This document shows positions 1 through 12,177 of a stretch of 64,000 nucleotides of DNA, piece by piece. Location: contig SIJG01000021.1 in NCBI GenBank assembly GCA_023374025.1, positions 459,675 to 523,674 on the forward strand, in the 5' to 3' direction. The translations under genes were made by a program, and so were the position numbers. Source of the DNA: Heterodera schachtii (lineage: Eukaryota > Nematoda > Chromadorea > Rhabditida > Heteroderidae). Within the stretch, counting starts at the first letter, position 1, and each line of letters starts with the position of its first letter. Under the pieces are notes generated by a model. That model was given only the letters and a program-made list of their open reading frames with translations, was not told the origin of the DNA and did no database searches.

Positions 1-26
1 TAAAAAATAAAAAAAATATTTTAAAT

Positions 27-2196
27 GTGAAAAAAAAAGAAAAGTTGGCGCAAAGGCAATGCGATAATGTCCAAACTTTCCCGCAACTTCAGCACTTTCT
101 TCGCGTTCTGATGAATAAAAGGGCCGAAGCTTTGCCCCGGGAAGTGTTCAACGTGACAAATTTCCACAATTTTTTGCCAAATTTCGTGAAACAAGGCCAA
201 TTTGACGTGAACAAAATTGACGAATTCAAAGAGCCATTCGACGGAAAAAGTTTCTCCACTTTTCTCTTTCAAACGGTTTGAACCAGTCGAATTAGAAAAA
301 AAAAGAAATGGTTTTGCAAGTTACAGAAAATGATGGCCCAATTTAACCAAATTTTTCGAGAAACTTGCCGAGGTAATTAATAAATAATAATTTTAAATCT
401 TTTTTTAATTTTTAGAACTCGTAAATGACGTTGATCTGATCCGTCGTCTTGAAGCAGAACACTTTGACGTCGCGTTCTCCGAGCTGTACGATGTTTGTCC
501 CATGGCATTTTTCCATCGGATTGGCGTCAAAACGAAGCTCGGCGCTTTGGCCGTGCCGTTGTTTCAAATGATTGCCCGTCACTTTGGCATTCCGACGTTT
601 AGCAGTTACGTGACGAGTGAGTGGAAATGCCATCAGAAAAATGGGAAAGCACCCATCTTTTGAAAGATATGCTCGTGCCAAAGAAAGGAGGACACCAAAT
701 GAACTTTGGGGAACGATTTGTGAATTTGGTCAATGATTTGTACGATTGGGCGCATTTGTCCGATTTGTCGATGGTTTATGAGGTCGATCATCAAATAGAA
801 ATGCTTAATGCTTACTTATTTATTAAGTATTTTTTAGAGCCCAATCATTTCGGAAGCGTTTGGCCAAAACTTTCCCCCACTGAAACAAATCGGACGGAAT
901 GTTTCTTTATTATTCACGAATTCAAACCAAGTCGGACGGATACCAAATGCCAAAAAAAGATGAAAAAGCAAATTTTAGTTCTTCGAAATGCCGAGACCAA
1001 TTTCGAACAAAATAATAAACATTGGCGGACTCGTGGAAATGAAGGCGAAAGAATTGGAGCCGGTAAAATGAATAGCAATGAACGGAAATGAGAAAATATT
1101 AAGAGAATAAAAGCCGTCGTGGACAATTCGCGGGCCGGCGCAGTGATTATTTCCTTCGGCACTATGGCCGACATCAAAACAATGAAAAGCGAAATGAAAG
1201 TGGCATTTTTTGAAGCATTTGCCCACTTTCCGGACTATGAATTTATCTGGAAAATTGAATTATCCGAAGAAGAAGCCAAAATATTTGCCAAATACAAAAA
1301 TGTGCACCCGGTGAAATGGATGGACCAAAAATCGTTGCTGAGTGAGTGAGTGGAAAAGCACAAAAGAGTTGAGAGAGAGATTAATGTGCCATTCTTTGGG
1401 GACAAAATGCTGGAAAATATTTAAGAAAATTAATGAAATTATTTTTGAATTTTTGCCAAGAAATTTTTTAAAATTTTCTTCTCAGTGTCATTAAAAATTC
1501 AGAACCCAATAACAAATGTTTGCTTATTGCCTTCTTGAGCATTATTTTAGCTTTTTGCCATTTTGTCTTTGACTATTGTTTTTTCGTTTTAATTTAATTT
1601 AATTATTTTAAATTAAAGTGCACCCAAAAATGCGCGCCTTTGTCTCCCATTGCGGTTTGAACAGTGTCAGTGAGGCAGCACGATTTGGGGTGCCAATATT
1701 AGCCATTCCGCTGTTTGCCGACCAACTGTACAATGCCATTTTGGCACGAGTGAAAGGAATTGCCGTCCAATTGGACGTTGGCCAACTCAATGGGGAAGGG
1801 GCCGAGCAGCTGATCATTGGAGGACTTGACAAGGCAATTACCAAATTAATCGGGCGATTCTAATGGATTAAATTAAATGCTTTTCAGGTGCTAAATGACC
1901 CCTCTTACAGCCAAAATGCCAAATTATTGAAGCGAAAGTTCGATTTGAGCCCATTTGGTGCCAAAGAAAAACTGATCCGATGGACGGAATTTGCGGCCGA
2001 ATTCCCCAATCTGAACGAATTGAATTTGCCATGGGAAGAGGAGCTTGGCATTTTGGCATACTACTCCATCGATGTCATTCTGTTCACAGCGGCGGTGTTG
2101 GGAATATTCGCTTGGATTCTTTTCAAATTGGCGCAATTTCTGGCAAAATCTTTATTTTCACTCGGAAAAGGAAGGGAAAAAATGAAAAAATGTTGA
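27..2196 (+). CDS. UDP-glucuronosyltransferase (UGT), 5' end outside window
   Basis: Membrane-bound UGT that would transfer a sugar from a UDP-sugar to small lipophilic substrates in the ER. Deduced exons: up to 275, 327-372, 416-616, 667-782, 838-930, 979-1062, 1104-1341, 1619-1833, 1888-2196; all joins keep frame. Seen: an N-terminal-domain stretch with FDVAFSELYDVC, then NIIGG-like INIGGL, VIISFGTM, and the UGT signature (HPKMRAFVSHCGLNSVSEA, GVPILAIPLFADQ). A C-terminal membrane helix near 2068-2150 is followed by a basic tail, as in ER-anchored UGTs. The signal peptide and roughly the first 100 residues lie before the window. The intron 1834-1887 begins with GC; without it the frame breaks just before VLNDPSY. 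Family assignment is firm; the substrate cannot be told. Confidence 0.9.
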
Positions 2197-2769
2197 AATT
2201 TTTATTCCAATTAATTTGTATTCGGTGCTTTTAACTTTCAATTAATTCCTTTGCTTCGGTTTATTTTGGTTTATACACAAGTGAAATTACAACTCAATAT
2301 GTATTTGCTAGTTTATTCAGAAGACATTTGAGATTAAATAATAGAAGAAAATGAGATTAACGGAGCGATGCAAAATAAAATAAAGTCAATCATTAATTAT
2401 GTATATAATTAGTTGGGAATGGTTCTAAATAAAAAAACAAAAACAGAACATCACTTATAATTTTACTTTTGTCAATTGTCGTTGGTTATGCTTTTGTACA
2501 TTTTGAGTGCTCTTTTTCTTCATTTTTCCCGGACCTTTTCCGTTATCCCTTTTCACATTCACTTCCGTGAGCAGTGCTCAATGCCGTTGTTGTCTGCTTC
2601 GTTGCCCCGTTGTCCGTCGTCGATTCGCTCATTTCTCCGCCGGCGTCGGTCGGCTTCCAAAGTGCCATTTGTGGGGAACAACAGGCGATATTTGGAGGAC
2701 TTGCCGGGGAAAAAGCAAAAGTTTAATGGTCAGAAAAATCCGTTTGTAAGTCTCGACAAAAGCGAATAA
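2197..2769. other. Intergenic gap after the UGT gene
   Basis: AT-rich spacer between the convergent UGT and the minus-strand gene that ends at 2770. A short plus-strand frame (2488-2769) starts with hydrophobic residues like a signal peptide and has a GTAAGT site near 2744, but no partner exon makes sense and no homology is recognised. Confidence 0.4.
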
Positions 2770-3590
2770 TTATGCGATTGTTTGCCCGTTATGGCTCACA
2801 AAATTCAGTGCCCAGTCACAGCGCGGGGTTCGTCCGGCGGACAACTGACTGCCCAGCCAGGGGTGCAGCTGGAGCAGTTCACGCTGCGATATGAGCCGGA
2901 AGCTAAGATGTCGCCTAACTTTTCCGTGCGGAACGGTGTACAGTAGTGCCAAACGGCTACCGTACTCCAGCATCAGAGAACCGTTCCCAACGGGCAAAGT
3001 GACGCGAGCGCGACGCTGCCCGCCAGAGAGAATGGTCCAGGAGGAGGGCCCATCAGCTGCAATGAGTACGAACTGCTGATTGAAATGACAAACAAAATTA
3101 ATCAACCATTTCCAAATCCGTTAAAATCCGTGGCCGAAAAATAAACGGAACGGCCGTCATTGTCCGCTGAGCTGTTGCCACTTTGCCAAAGGTTCCACGT
3201 CAAATAAACGACTTCCTCGGGCAAAATTCTGTCGGCGAATCGCCGATTCCAAGCGAAAGCGAAACTGAAAATTCAAAAGCCATTCCGGAATTGAACAGAA
3301 AGTATGGACATGTTGTCGTAGACACTTTGCGTTACGCAAGTGCACGCGTCCAAACTGTCAATTGTCACAGTGAAAGTGACGGGCGAGGGCAATGGGACGG
3401 CGCCGGAGGGTCGCGGCGCCGCGGGCAGTGCAAAATAAAGGTTCAGCGACTGAGGCGATGTGCGACCGTATTGGACAGTGCTAAATGTACGGGTGCCAAT
3501 TCTGTTGTGCCCGATTCAAAACACTCACGTGCTCCCGTCCCATTCCACGCGGACCATTTGGCGCATTCGGTGGGGCAATTGGCTGCGGTC
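2770..3590 (-). CDS. Unrecognised multi-exon protein, 3' part
   Basis: Reading the minus strand, exons at about 3590-3529, 3480-3345, 3275-3110 and 3055-2770 join in frame through introns of about 50 bp with GT-AG ends. The product is not low-complexity: it contains WDGSTTVQYGRTSPQSLNLY, VTFTVTIDSLDA, LPEEVVYLTWNLWQ, YFSATDFNGFG and a long last exon that ends CDWALNFVSHNGQTIA. The stretches alternate hydrophobic and polar residues as in a beta-rich extracellular domain (inference). I do not recognise the family. The donor of the second exon is uncertain because two GT sites give different phases. The plus strand also has an open frame here, judged antisense. Confidence 0.45.
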
Positions 3591-5125
3591 ATTCACTTTT
3601 GAAAAAGTGAAATTACGGGTGGCCAAAATTGGCATTGACAGTGAAAAGAGAAGCAGAAAACGGAGGAGGAGAAAAAGCATTTCAATTAGTCAATATAAAT
3701 TAAAAAAGAAAAAGAAAAGTATAAATAAAGAACATCGAAAAATGAATAAATATTAATAAAAACATATGCGTTCAAAAAACATTGAATAAATTACTGCTCC
3801 AATGGAATGCATTCGAACATTTTATTATCAAATGGACATTTGCAATAATATCACATTTTAGCGGATGAATCATTAAACCGATGGAAAATTAAAATATTAA
3901 AGAAAATATTTACCCAATAAAATTTGGAAAAATCGATCAATTCAACAGTTAATAATCACATTGATAATTTGTTTTTGGGTGTATCTGAGGGCCAAAATCC
4001 CTCAAAAACCGCCAGGATATTTCTCGAACGGATGTGTTAATCCGTGCTGATACGAACCGAAAAAACTCGGTGTGGGTGATCCGAAAAAGCTCAATAATTG
4101 ATAAAATAATTAAATTGAATTAAATTAATCGGTGTCAATGTATTTAATTATATGGTTAATACAATATTTAAATAAATTTAAAAAAATAATTTAAAAATTT
4201 GCCATTTTGTTCTAAATTTTTCGCACAAAAAATGCAAAAAAAAAAAAAAGAGGGAAAACAAAAATTAACGGAATGAAATTTCATTCGAAAATTTCAAGTC
4301 TTTTATGCAGTCAACAAATACATTTGTATAATGGATTATATTTTATAATATTCAATTTTATCAGTGTAAGATCTGTTTATTTGGCCTTAAACAAGCCGTA
4401 TAAACTATGTTTTATTCAATTCTCTAATTTTGCTGGTTCAAGAATAACGTCGAAGTAAATAAAAAATTTTATTCATTTTAAAAATTTTAGCAATATTATA
4501 ATTGAAAAAAATACTTCATATAATTAATGAGCATAATATTACTTATGAATTTAGTGAATCGCATAATTAAATTTAATTATTTTATCAATCATTGCGTTTT
4601 TTTGGATCGCCCACATTGGTTTTTTTTCGGTTCGACCTAGCACCGTTAAAATCGTAAAACTTCCAAGACGGACTTAATTAACCATTTTAGTTGTTGGTTA
4701 AATTTTAGAAAGCCTAAGGTTATTTTTTACATGACATTAAACTAGGGTTGCACCCCCGACCGTCGGGGTTGGAAAAGTCGGGGTTCGGAGTTGTCGGGGT
4801 CAGCAAGGTCGGGGTCGGGGTTGACAAAATCGTTCGGGGTCGGGGTTCGGGGTTTTTCAATTTTCCGATTTAAAAAAAAAATTTATACAAGCAAAAAATT
4901 CAAAAAATTTTAATCTTAATAATCATTAAATTATTCATGATCAGTGAGATTGATTTTGATCACTTTTTTTTTCAAAACTTTTAGCGGCACGCTTTTCCCA
5001 AAGACTTTTGAGGAGAAAGTGGGGGCCATCGGCGCCGATAGGCGCCACTGGGGATAAATTTTGAAAATGAATGCAATTTATTAAAAATTTCACCAAAAAC
5101 TGCCAAATTTACGGGTCGGGGTCGG

Positions 5126-5771
5126 TTCGCCGCGGCCACTTCGCCGCGGCCAGTTCGCCGCCCGTAGAAAATGCCCTTTTCGCCGCCATAATTAAAAAAT
5201 TTCGAAAAATTTTTGCAATTAAGTTAAAAAACCGCTAAATTGTGGTACGATTGCTGGATTTGTTTGGAGTCTTCGTATGGCTGATTATTTTTGAAGCTGG
5301 TGAGAATGTCGGCCATACTTATGCATCAGAGATTGATAAAAATTTTGACTTATAATTTTTTTTTTTTTGCGCCCGGAACTCAACCCTTCCTTTATATTCG
5401 GTAACATTTTGACGAAATTTTTATTTAAACCATCGCATCACCTTTTTCAATCGTTCCTTTTGTATCCATCGCCAGAATTTTATCCTAACACACATATAGT
5501 AATTTTCTCAAAATAAAGAGAAACCTATCTCTAATTAATTTCGCTTCGCATCATAGTTACAGCTTTAGTTATAACAAATTTTTGAAAAAGAAAATTTTTA
5601 AAAATTTTTGAAAATAATTATGGCGGCGAAAAGGACATTTTTCTACGGGCGGCGAACCGTCCGCGGCGAACTGGCCGCGGCGAAAAAGTCCGCGGCGAAA
5701 AAGCCGGTGGCGAAAAAACCCGGGCGAAAAACCCGCGGCGAACCGGCCGCGGCGAAGTGGCCGCAGCGTGT
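5126..5771. mobile_element. Fold-back element with subrepeated GCGGCGAA termini
   Basis: The left end (5126-5195) is the reverse complement of the right part (5612-5690): both contain the string TTATGGCGGCGAAAAGG and CTACGGGCGGCGAA. The right end then continues with about ten more imperfect CCGCGGCGAA units to 5771. Terminal inverted repeats built of short tandem units and an AT-rich middle without a coding region are typical of fold-back/MITE elements. It is flanked on each side by a GGCGCCGATAGGCGCC palindrome (about 5032 and 5822), so it may sit inside a second repeat. No transposase is visible. Confidence 0.65.
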
Positions 5772-5907
5772 TCCCAAATTTACGATTTTTAAAAAACTTT
5801 TTAGGGGACATGTGGTCCAGCGGCGCCGATAGGCGCCGCTGGGGAAAATTTACTTAGATCAAATGGGGCAATTATTACTCAATTAAGCGAAATGAAGAAG
5901 TAATTTT

Positions 5908-6125
5908 TTGCTTTCTCTCTTATCTTCCTCTCTCCCCCTCATTTTCTCCATTTTGCCTTCTCTATTCTCCTCTGTCTCGCTCATTCTTCCTCTCTCCCTC
6001 ACTCTCCCTCACTCTCTTCATTTTGCCTTCTTCTTTACTCCCTTTCCCTCTGTCTCACTCTCTCTCTCCCCCACCCATTCTCTCCATTTTGCCTTCTCTA
6101 TTCTCTTTTCTCTTTCTCTCTCTGT
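5908..6125 (+). repeat. CT-rich imperfect tandem repeat
   Basis: Repeated units around CATTTTGCCTTCTCTATTCT mixed with CTCTCCCTC; a pyrimidine-rich minisatellite. Open frames across it are a by-product of composition. Confidence 0.75.
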
Positions 6126-6495
6126 GCGGTTAAAAGTTAACCATCGCACTTCTTCTGCACCACCACCATCAGCAGATCTTCAACAGCACATTTTAAATGC
6201 AAATTTTTTGCTATTTCTTCAAATTCAAACCAGTTTAAAGGGCTTGCGCATAATTTTTGATTTTAACACAGAAAAGCCTAAAGGTGATTTTGTGCTTTCG
6301 GCTCTGTGCCAAAATAATCATTTTTTGGAAATCCCTCGTATTTGAACTGGTGCAAAACCCTATCAGATGGCACTTTGTCCATTTTTTCGAGTTTTGAACC
6401 GGTTCAAAAGCCGGTTTAAACGTTTTGCTCAGTTGCCCGTTAAATTTTTGAAAGACTTAATTTGCTCTTTATTCTAATTGATTGTGACAGCTTAA

Positions 6496-9111
6496 ATGTC
6501 AAATTCGCTTATTCAAAAGGAAATTGAGCGATACAAAGCAATGTAAATTTTTATTAACTCCACTTTCAATGTTCATTATTTTATAATTAAACAATGCTTT
6601 TTCGCTTTAACATACAATTTTATAAGTGCCTATTAAAATTTAAACTTTTTTAGGTATGAGCGCGAAAGGGAACAATTTGAGGAGTTTCAGCGGTACAGCA
6701 AAGAATTGGAGTCCGAAATGGAATTGGAATTGAAACAGCGTGACCAGAAAATCTCGGAGCTCGAATCGGTGAAGCATCGACTGAGCACCGCCTTGGAACA
6801 ACTGAAGGTTGGAAAGAGAAAGAAAAGCATTAAATTTTAAATTTATTCTTTTGGTCGACGGAATTAATGCTTCATCATTTCAAAATAACTTAAATTATCG
6901 AATAAATTAAATAAAGGAACATAAGTTTTTTGGTACTTTCCTATTATGAGGCCACACCCAAAATTTTCAAAAAAGCAACAAAAGCGCGCGCTGCAAACCC
7001 TGAGAAGCTGGTCAATTAGACGAAATTTTATCTTAATTGTTGCATTTATGTCTCCTATCTAGTGTTACGCGCGTCCCTTTTTTGATTTTTTTAAATTTTT
7101 GGATGTGGCCTCAAACAGGAAAATACCATTTTTTTATCAAACCTTTAAATTCAGACCAAAAGTGAAAAGGACCGACACGAACACCGCACAACGGAGGAAC
7201 AGTTGCGAACGCGACTGCTCAATTCGGACGGACAGTGCACGGAATTGCGCCACAAATTGCGCGCTGTGGAACAACAAAATGACAATTTGGAGCGGAGAGA
7301 AAGGTTTCTTTTTGAGGGTCGGTTAAGGACATTCCTTTTCAGTTAGACAAAAGACCACAGAAGCAAACACTTTTAACAAAACTGAACACTTTCTAAACAG
7401 AAGATTGATTGATGCATATTTTCTATTTTTACCCTTTTTTCTCTCTTGGAAAAAAATATTCTCATATTTTGCAAAGGTTACCCCACATTTGCGCCTATGT
7501 CCAAAATCGGGGTCAAAAAGTTTTTTCAATCTCTGATAGTCTAAACAGCATTGAATAAGCGATTGGAAGTAATTGTATGCCATAATTTGATCTTCAGCAA
7601 ATCTTTTGAAAAATTAATTACTTTTTCAAACAACTGTGTTCCTAATAAATCAAAAGAACAATTTTCTTAAATTTTAAGGCTGTTTAAAACCTCTAATGTT
7701 GAAAAAATATAAGTTTGAACCCGATTTTAGACATAGGATGAATGTCTGGGCGCAAGAATTTCGAATCCCTAACCTTAATTTAAACAAAAACCCCGAAAAT
7801 TTTAAATTTTTCTATTCGAGTTTAGGTAAGAGAGGGAGAGAATTTTGACTAGTAAGAGCATAAGCATTTTTAACCTCTAATTGTAAACACTAAAACCAAT
7901 TAGCTTTTTGTGGGTTCATCTGCTCATTTGTCAGTTAATTGTTGCATTAAAACATTTCTATTTTCATTTTTCCTTTTTTGCAGAATTCACACGCAACAGT
8001 TCATCGATCTGAGTGAACGCTATGACCACTGTTTGGAGCGCTGTGCCATGCTCGAGGCGGGGATGGCCGTGCCGCGGTCGCCGCAGGCGTTGCCCCTGGC
8101 GGTGAATGGCGGAGGCGTCAACGGCGTGATGGCTCAGCAAATTGACAGTGCCGACCATCAGCCAATGGACTTCGCGTCCTCCAGCGTCAACAACATCGTG
8201 GACAATCCGTCATCGACGACAGACACATCGCCCGAGGGGCCGGCGATGCGCGAGAGAGTGCGACAGACACTGAACGGCAGACCGACGCAACGACTGATCG
8301 AGCAAATGCTGCGCAAAGTGGAGGCGAGTTTCGCTGACTATATTTAAAATTGTTACTAGGAAAAACTTCTAAGAATGTTAGAAAACAAAATCATTTTTTT
8401 TCAAGAAATCGGCGGGGGACGTATAATAGTGGACCCATTTTCCTCAAGTTCATATTAATTGTCGCAAAAAACGTCGGTACATTAAATTAAAAGCTCCTGT
8501 AAAACTCTATTAATGCGATTCTACCTGTTAAAAAGGTAAATTCTTATCCCGACATTTGCGGCCCGATTTTTGCAGCTCACAATCAGCCAAAATAGGATTC
8601 AATAAACTTTTTGGCCCTACGAGCAAAATAAAGAGGTATTCGGTTGCCCCTCCGAAATTTTTTTTCTGACTATGGGCTTGGGTGCACTAATAATATTGTT
8701 TAATAATTCCATTTATAACCAGAGGATAGGAAAATTTTTCTAGAATATTTGAGTCGACTATCAAAAGCACAAATTGCTTGAAAATTTTTCTAGAATATTT
8801 GAGTCGACTATCAAAAGCACAAATTGCTTATTTTTTGGCTGTGGGCCTTGTGCGTTTAAACAAAATTTTTAAAAACTTTTTATAGTAATTAAAAATTGCG
8901 TAAACCCATTTTAATTAGCTTATATCAATCAGTTAATGATATTTATTTGTTTGACACTGATGTCTCTGTTCAGGCGGCCGAAGCTCATTTGAACATCAGC
9001 AGTTTTTCCTCTTCCTCCGTTTCGTCCTTTTACGACTCTCCGCCCGCGACAGCGGCGGTTGCCAATGGCTTACAACGCAATTCCAACAACGGGGCGAACA
9101 ACAGTTTCTGA
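6496..9111 (+). CDS. nud-2: NudE family dynein regulator
   Basis: Coiled-coil scaffold that binds LIS1 and dynein and supports nuclear migration and spindle function (family knowledge). Exons: 6496-6542, 6654-6807, 7155-7303, 7984-8323, 8974-9111; all phases agree. Seen: an almost continuous N-terminal coiled coil (EFQRYSKELESEMELELKQRD, LRAVEQQNDNLERRE), then a Ser/Pro-rich middle and a short motif LRKVEAAEAHL that matches the LLRKVGALESKL region of vertebrate NDE1. That last match requires a GC donor at 8324 (GAG|GCGAGT). The start ATG 6496 is the first in frame and gives a short leading exon. Intron 2 carries a 196 bp MITE and intron 4 a tandem 50 bp duplication. At about 270 residues it is somewhat short for the family. 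Confidence 0.88.
6932..7127. mobile_element. GGTA-ended MITE in nud-2 intron 2
   Basis: Terminal inverted repeats GGTACTTTCCTATTATGAGG and, on the other end, GGTATTTTCCTGTTTGAGG (read inward), continuing into GCCACA(C/T)CC. Flanks AGTTTTTT and ATTTTTTT look like an imperfect 8 bp target-site duplication. 196 bp, non-coding, so non-autonomous. Confidence 0.7.
8731..8829 (+). repeat. Tandem duplication of a 50 bp unit
   Basis: Two identical consecutive copies of the 50 bp unit beginning AAAATTTTTCTAGAATATTT and ending CAAATTGCTT, inside nud-2 intron 4. Confidence 0.95.
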
Positions 9112-9763
9112 GTGCTATGAATGCTTATGATTGACTGTGAACGATACAAATATTCGTTCTCTTTGCTCACAAAATTTTCGCTTCTTTTTCTCCACTTTCA
9201 TTGTCTCTCCTCCAGGGGATGATGCCATTTGACAATAATTACATACAATTAAACAATTTTAGGAGGGTATTTATATTTTGGCCGGTCCTTTACTCTGTAT
9301 AAATGGATAAGACAAACACTTTAATTTCATATTGTGATGGAAAATGACCAACATTTTGTTCATAAGGATCAAAGCGATTCGTTTTTAGCCGATTCGTTTT
9401 TTATCTTTACATTTATTTAGGCGTGTAATCAGCGAGAAGTCAGACAAGTTCATAACAATAACAAAACCTAATCAGGGTAAAAACGAATCGTTTTCATCGT
9501 TCCTAATGCATTATAAAAAAAAATCCTCTGCTTAATTCATCAGTCAACAATCTCAAAATGTATATTCCATTTACATCATGTAAAACATTAGTTGACCTCA
9601 GCTTTTTACAGACAGAGATAAAGACGAATGTGCATATGCGAAAGGCGGTAATAGTAATTTTGACCAATTTCGAATCCCGGACTCGAACAAAGTCGAAATT
9701 CAAAATTCTCACACAAAAAAAGTTTGAATTTTCGACTTTTTGTCGGAGTTCGGGTCTTGTATT
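9112..9763. other. Intergenic, remnants of repeats
   Basis: No gene seen. From about 9655 a motif reading ACCAATTTCGAATCCCGGAC appears, also found in the elements to the right, so this is probably a fragment of the same repeat family. Confidence 0.5.
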
Positions 9764-9771
9764 CTGAATTG

Positions 9772-10241
9772 GGTAATACTGCCGATGGTTGCCCCCTTTT
9801 TTTGAAGAAATTTTTTTTGTTTTCAAAATACATGAAAGCATGTTTCCTAGGTTTTCGGGGTTGCTGATCACGAATCCGGCATCTATTTCGACCAATTTCG
9901 AACCCCGGACCCGAATTCGAACCGAAGTCGAAAAAATTTTTTTTAACCAAAATCCATCTTTATTGTCCAAAATCGATTCAAATGCACTGAATTGAATAGA
10001 AAAAGGGATTTTGTGGCCATTTCATTCATTTGTATCGATTTTGGACAATAAAGGAGGATTTGCGAAAAATCAATTTTAGAAACTTGTTCGAATTCGGGTC
10101 CGGGGTTCGAAATAGGTCGGAATGGAGGTCATATTCGTGATCAGCGACCCCGAAAACCTTAGGAAACATGCTTTCATGACTTTTGAAAACAAAACAAAAA
10201 AAATTCTTCAAAAAAGGGGGGCAACCATCGGCAGTATTACC
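9772..10241. mobile_element. Inverted-repeat MITE, GGTAATACTG ends
   Basis: 470 bp near-palindrome. Ends GGTAATACTGCCGATGGTTG and its reverse complement; arms of about 230 bp meet near 10008. Flanked by an exact 8 bp direct repeat CTGAATTG (9764-9771 and 10242-10249). No coding capacity. GG-beginning termini with 8 bp duplications would fit Merlin-type or hAT-like transposition (inference). Confidence 0.9.
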
Positions 10242-10266
10242 CTGAATTGACCTAACTAAGGTATAT

Positions 10267-10849
10267 GGCAATCATCTAGATTATTGGTCCCGAAAATTTT
10301 TTCTTAAAATTTTTTCTGCAAATTCTTATAACACATTTCTAGAGGTGTTTTGAGGCGCTGAGCACGAATCCGGCCTCCATTTCGACCAATTTCGAGTCCC
10401 GAACCCGAATTCGAACAAAGTCGAAAATTAGAATTTTTGGATTTCGATTTTTAGTCTAATATTGGTTTAAACGATTTTATTATAGCAGTGATGAGTATCG
10501 GTGATGACTTTCAGTTCGTTTTCATGTGTTTAAACAAACTTTGAACCAATTCTAAAATTTGAATTTTCGACTTTTTGTTCGATTTGGGTCCGATATTCGG
10601 AATTGGGCGAAATGGGGGCCAGATTCATGCTCAGCGCCTCAAAACACCCCTGGAAACATGTTTTCATGATTTTTGAAATTAAAAAAAATCTCGAAAAATG
10701 TTCGAGTTTGGGTTCGGGATTCGAAATTGGTTGAAATGGAGGCCGGATTCGTGCTCTGCGCCTCAAAATACCCCTAGAGACGTGTTATAAGAATTTTCAG
10801 GAAAAAATTTAAAGAAAAATTTTCGGGACCAATAATCTAGATGATTGCC
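10267..10849. mobile_element. Inverted-repeat MITE, GGCAATCATC ends
   Basis: 583 bp element with long inverted arms starting GGCAATCATCTAGATTATTG and an exact 8 bp target-site duplication AGGTATAT (10259-10266 and 10850-10857). Its inner arms share the motif CGAATCCGGCCTCCATTTCG with the neighbouring 470 bp element, so the two are related. It has split an older, similar repeat whose right part runs on to about 11068 and ends CCAGTATTACC. Confidence 0.9.
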
Positions 10850-11068
10850 AGGTATATTCGTGATCAGCGACTCCGAAAACCCCAGAATACATGTTTTTCT
10901 TGTATAAAAATTTACGAAAAAATCAAGTTCTTGATGAGAAATCATAGATAAAATCAATGATTTTTCGAATTCTGAGTTCATCCATGATCTGCGTATTTTT
11001 TCACCCTAGAAAACTCGAAAAGAAAAATTTTAAATTTATTTTTCGCAGGTACACCAATTCTCCAGTAT
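10850..11068. mobile_element. Right-hand remnant of a GGTAATACTG-type element
   Basis: Sequence after the inserted element resembles the inner arm of the family (GTGATCAGCGACTCCGAAAA) and finishes with TTCTCCAGTATTACC, the same terminus as the complete copy at 34961-35451. No matching left end was found. Confidence 0.55.
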
Positions 11069-11384
11069 TACCCGAGAGGCTATATAAATTCCAATTTTTG
11101 TGCCGGAAATTCGTTTTGTAGGCTGATATATGAGTTATTGATATTTTGGTTTGACAAAGCTTACTACCTATATTTAAAATTTTAACTCGAATAATGGAAT
11201 ACATAGGACATTTAATTCTAAACAGAATTATAACGATATATGACTGCACATATGTATATGAATATCATATAACGACGTCAAAGAATAATAATGGGGATAC
11301 ATATACCATTGGGACAAATGCCTAAACAAATAATACAATACTGGGATCACTTTGTCCATAAACACATGGGAACATTTTCCTCAT

Positions 11385-12177
11385 TCATTGAGCGGTTGTC
11401 TCCGCACGATAGAGTTTCGTACCATTTTCGTCAAGCCAATCCACGAGCGGGTCGACATAGCTCACGTACACATTGTGTGCCCCGTACGTCTGCGGAAGTG
11501 CCAAATACAGCAAAGCAGCTGCCTTCAGAAGCAGATAAAGCGGTATCAGGTTGGATATCAATAAGGTGTTCACAACGAAGTCGAACAAGATGAACAGAGC
11601 AAAAGAGCACCAGTAGATCAACCATTGGGTGTCATCATCTGAAATTGCATCGCAAAATGAAATTGCGTATTGGCCGAGGGAATGCCTCACCTTTTGTCTG
11701 CGTACGAACAGCCAACACACTCTGATAGGCTGGGTAAACGACACCTAAAAAAGGACAAGCGCATTAGTATCTGCTGCTGATGATCGTTGTTCGAGCAGTT
11801 ATTTACAACTGACTGACCGATCAAATTGCAGAGGAATTGGTTGCCAGGACCCATGACCAACCAGAAGATCACGAAGGCGCAGAAAACGTAGAAAAGCTGA
11901 AAAGCAAAGCGAATTACAAAAAAAGGAGGCACAAATGTTTTCTTCGTGCCTTCACACGGTCCATTCCCGTGACATCCTCCAGCTTTTTGACCATCGGTTG
12001 CTGCCATTCTCTGAGTGAAATACGAAGCACCGGAAGGATGTCCTTGTGGCTTTTGATCGACGATTGACGCTTTCTCGGACGCACTCTGTGGCCATGTCTA
12101 CGGGGATGAGCAGTCGCTGATGGTTGGTCATTGGCATTGGCACTCGCTGTCGCTATCGGTTCTCTGTCGTCAGTCAT
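11385..12177 (-). CDS. yop-1: REEP5/6 (YOP1/TB2-DP1-HVA22) ER membrane-shaping protein
   Basis: Hairpin-forming ER tubule protein. Exons on the minus strand: 12177-11950, 11896-11818, 11744-11691, 11638-11385. Joined, they give the family order: a basic N-terminal region, KLEDVTGMDRVK, a first hairpin (LFYVFCAFVIFWLVMG), FLCNLIGVVYPAYQSVLAV, then DDDTQWLIYWCSFALF, the second hairpin, and LPQTYGAHNVYVSYVDPLVDW. The spacing between TG and CNLIG equals that of human REEP5 exactly when intron 1 is read with a GC donor (11949). The C-terminus is short and ends soon after the last conserved block. The N-terminal extension rich in His/Arg is unusual for the family. Confidence 0.92.

Larger units (their letters stand above)
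3600..6495. other. Repeat-rich intergenic region
   Basis: No credible gene. Holds a degenerate inverted repeat (arms about 4050-4097 and 4593-4645, sharing GAACCGAAAAAAC and GTGGG(T/C)GATCC), a run of CGGGGTCGG-type sequence (4741-4860), the fold-back element at 5126-5771, and a CT-rich tract (5908-6125). Confidence 0.6.

Noticed and set aside
3183..3602. Plus-strand frame of 139 codons
   Set aside because: Arg/Ser-rich, no motif, and opposite to minus-strand exons that join in frame.
5608..5832. Lys/Ala-rich frame resembling a histone tail
   Set aside because: It is the translation of the GCGGCGAA terminal repeats of a fold-back element.
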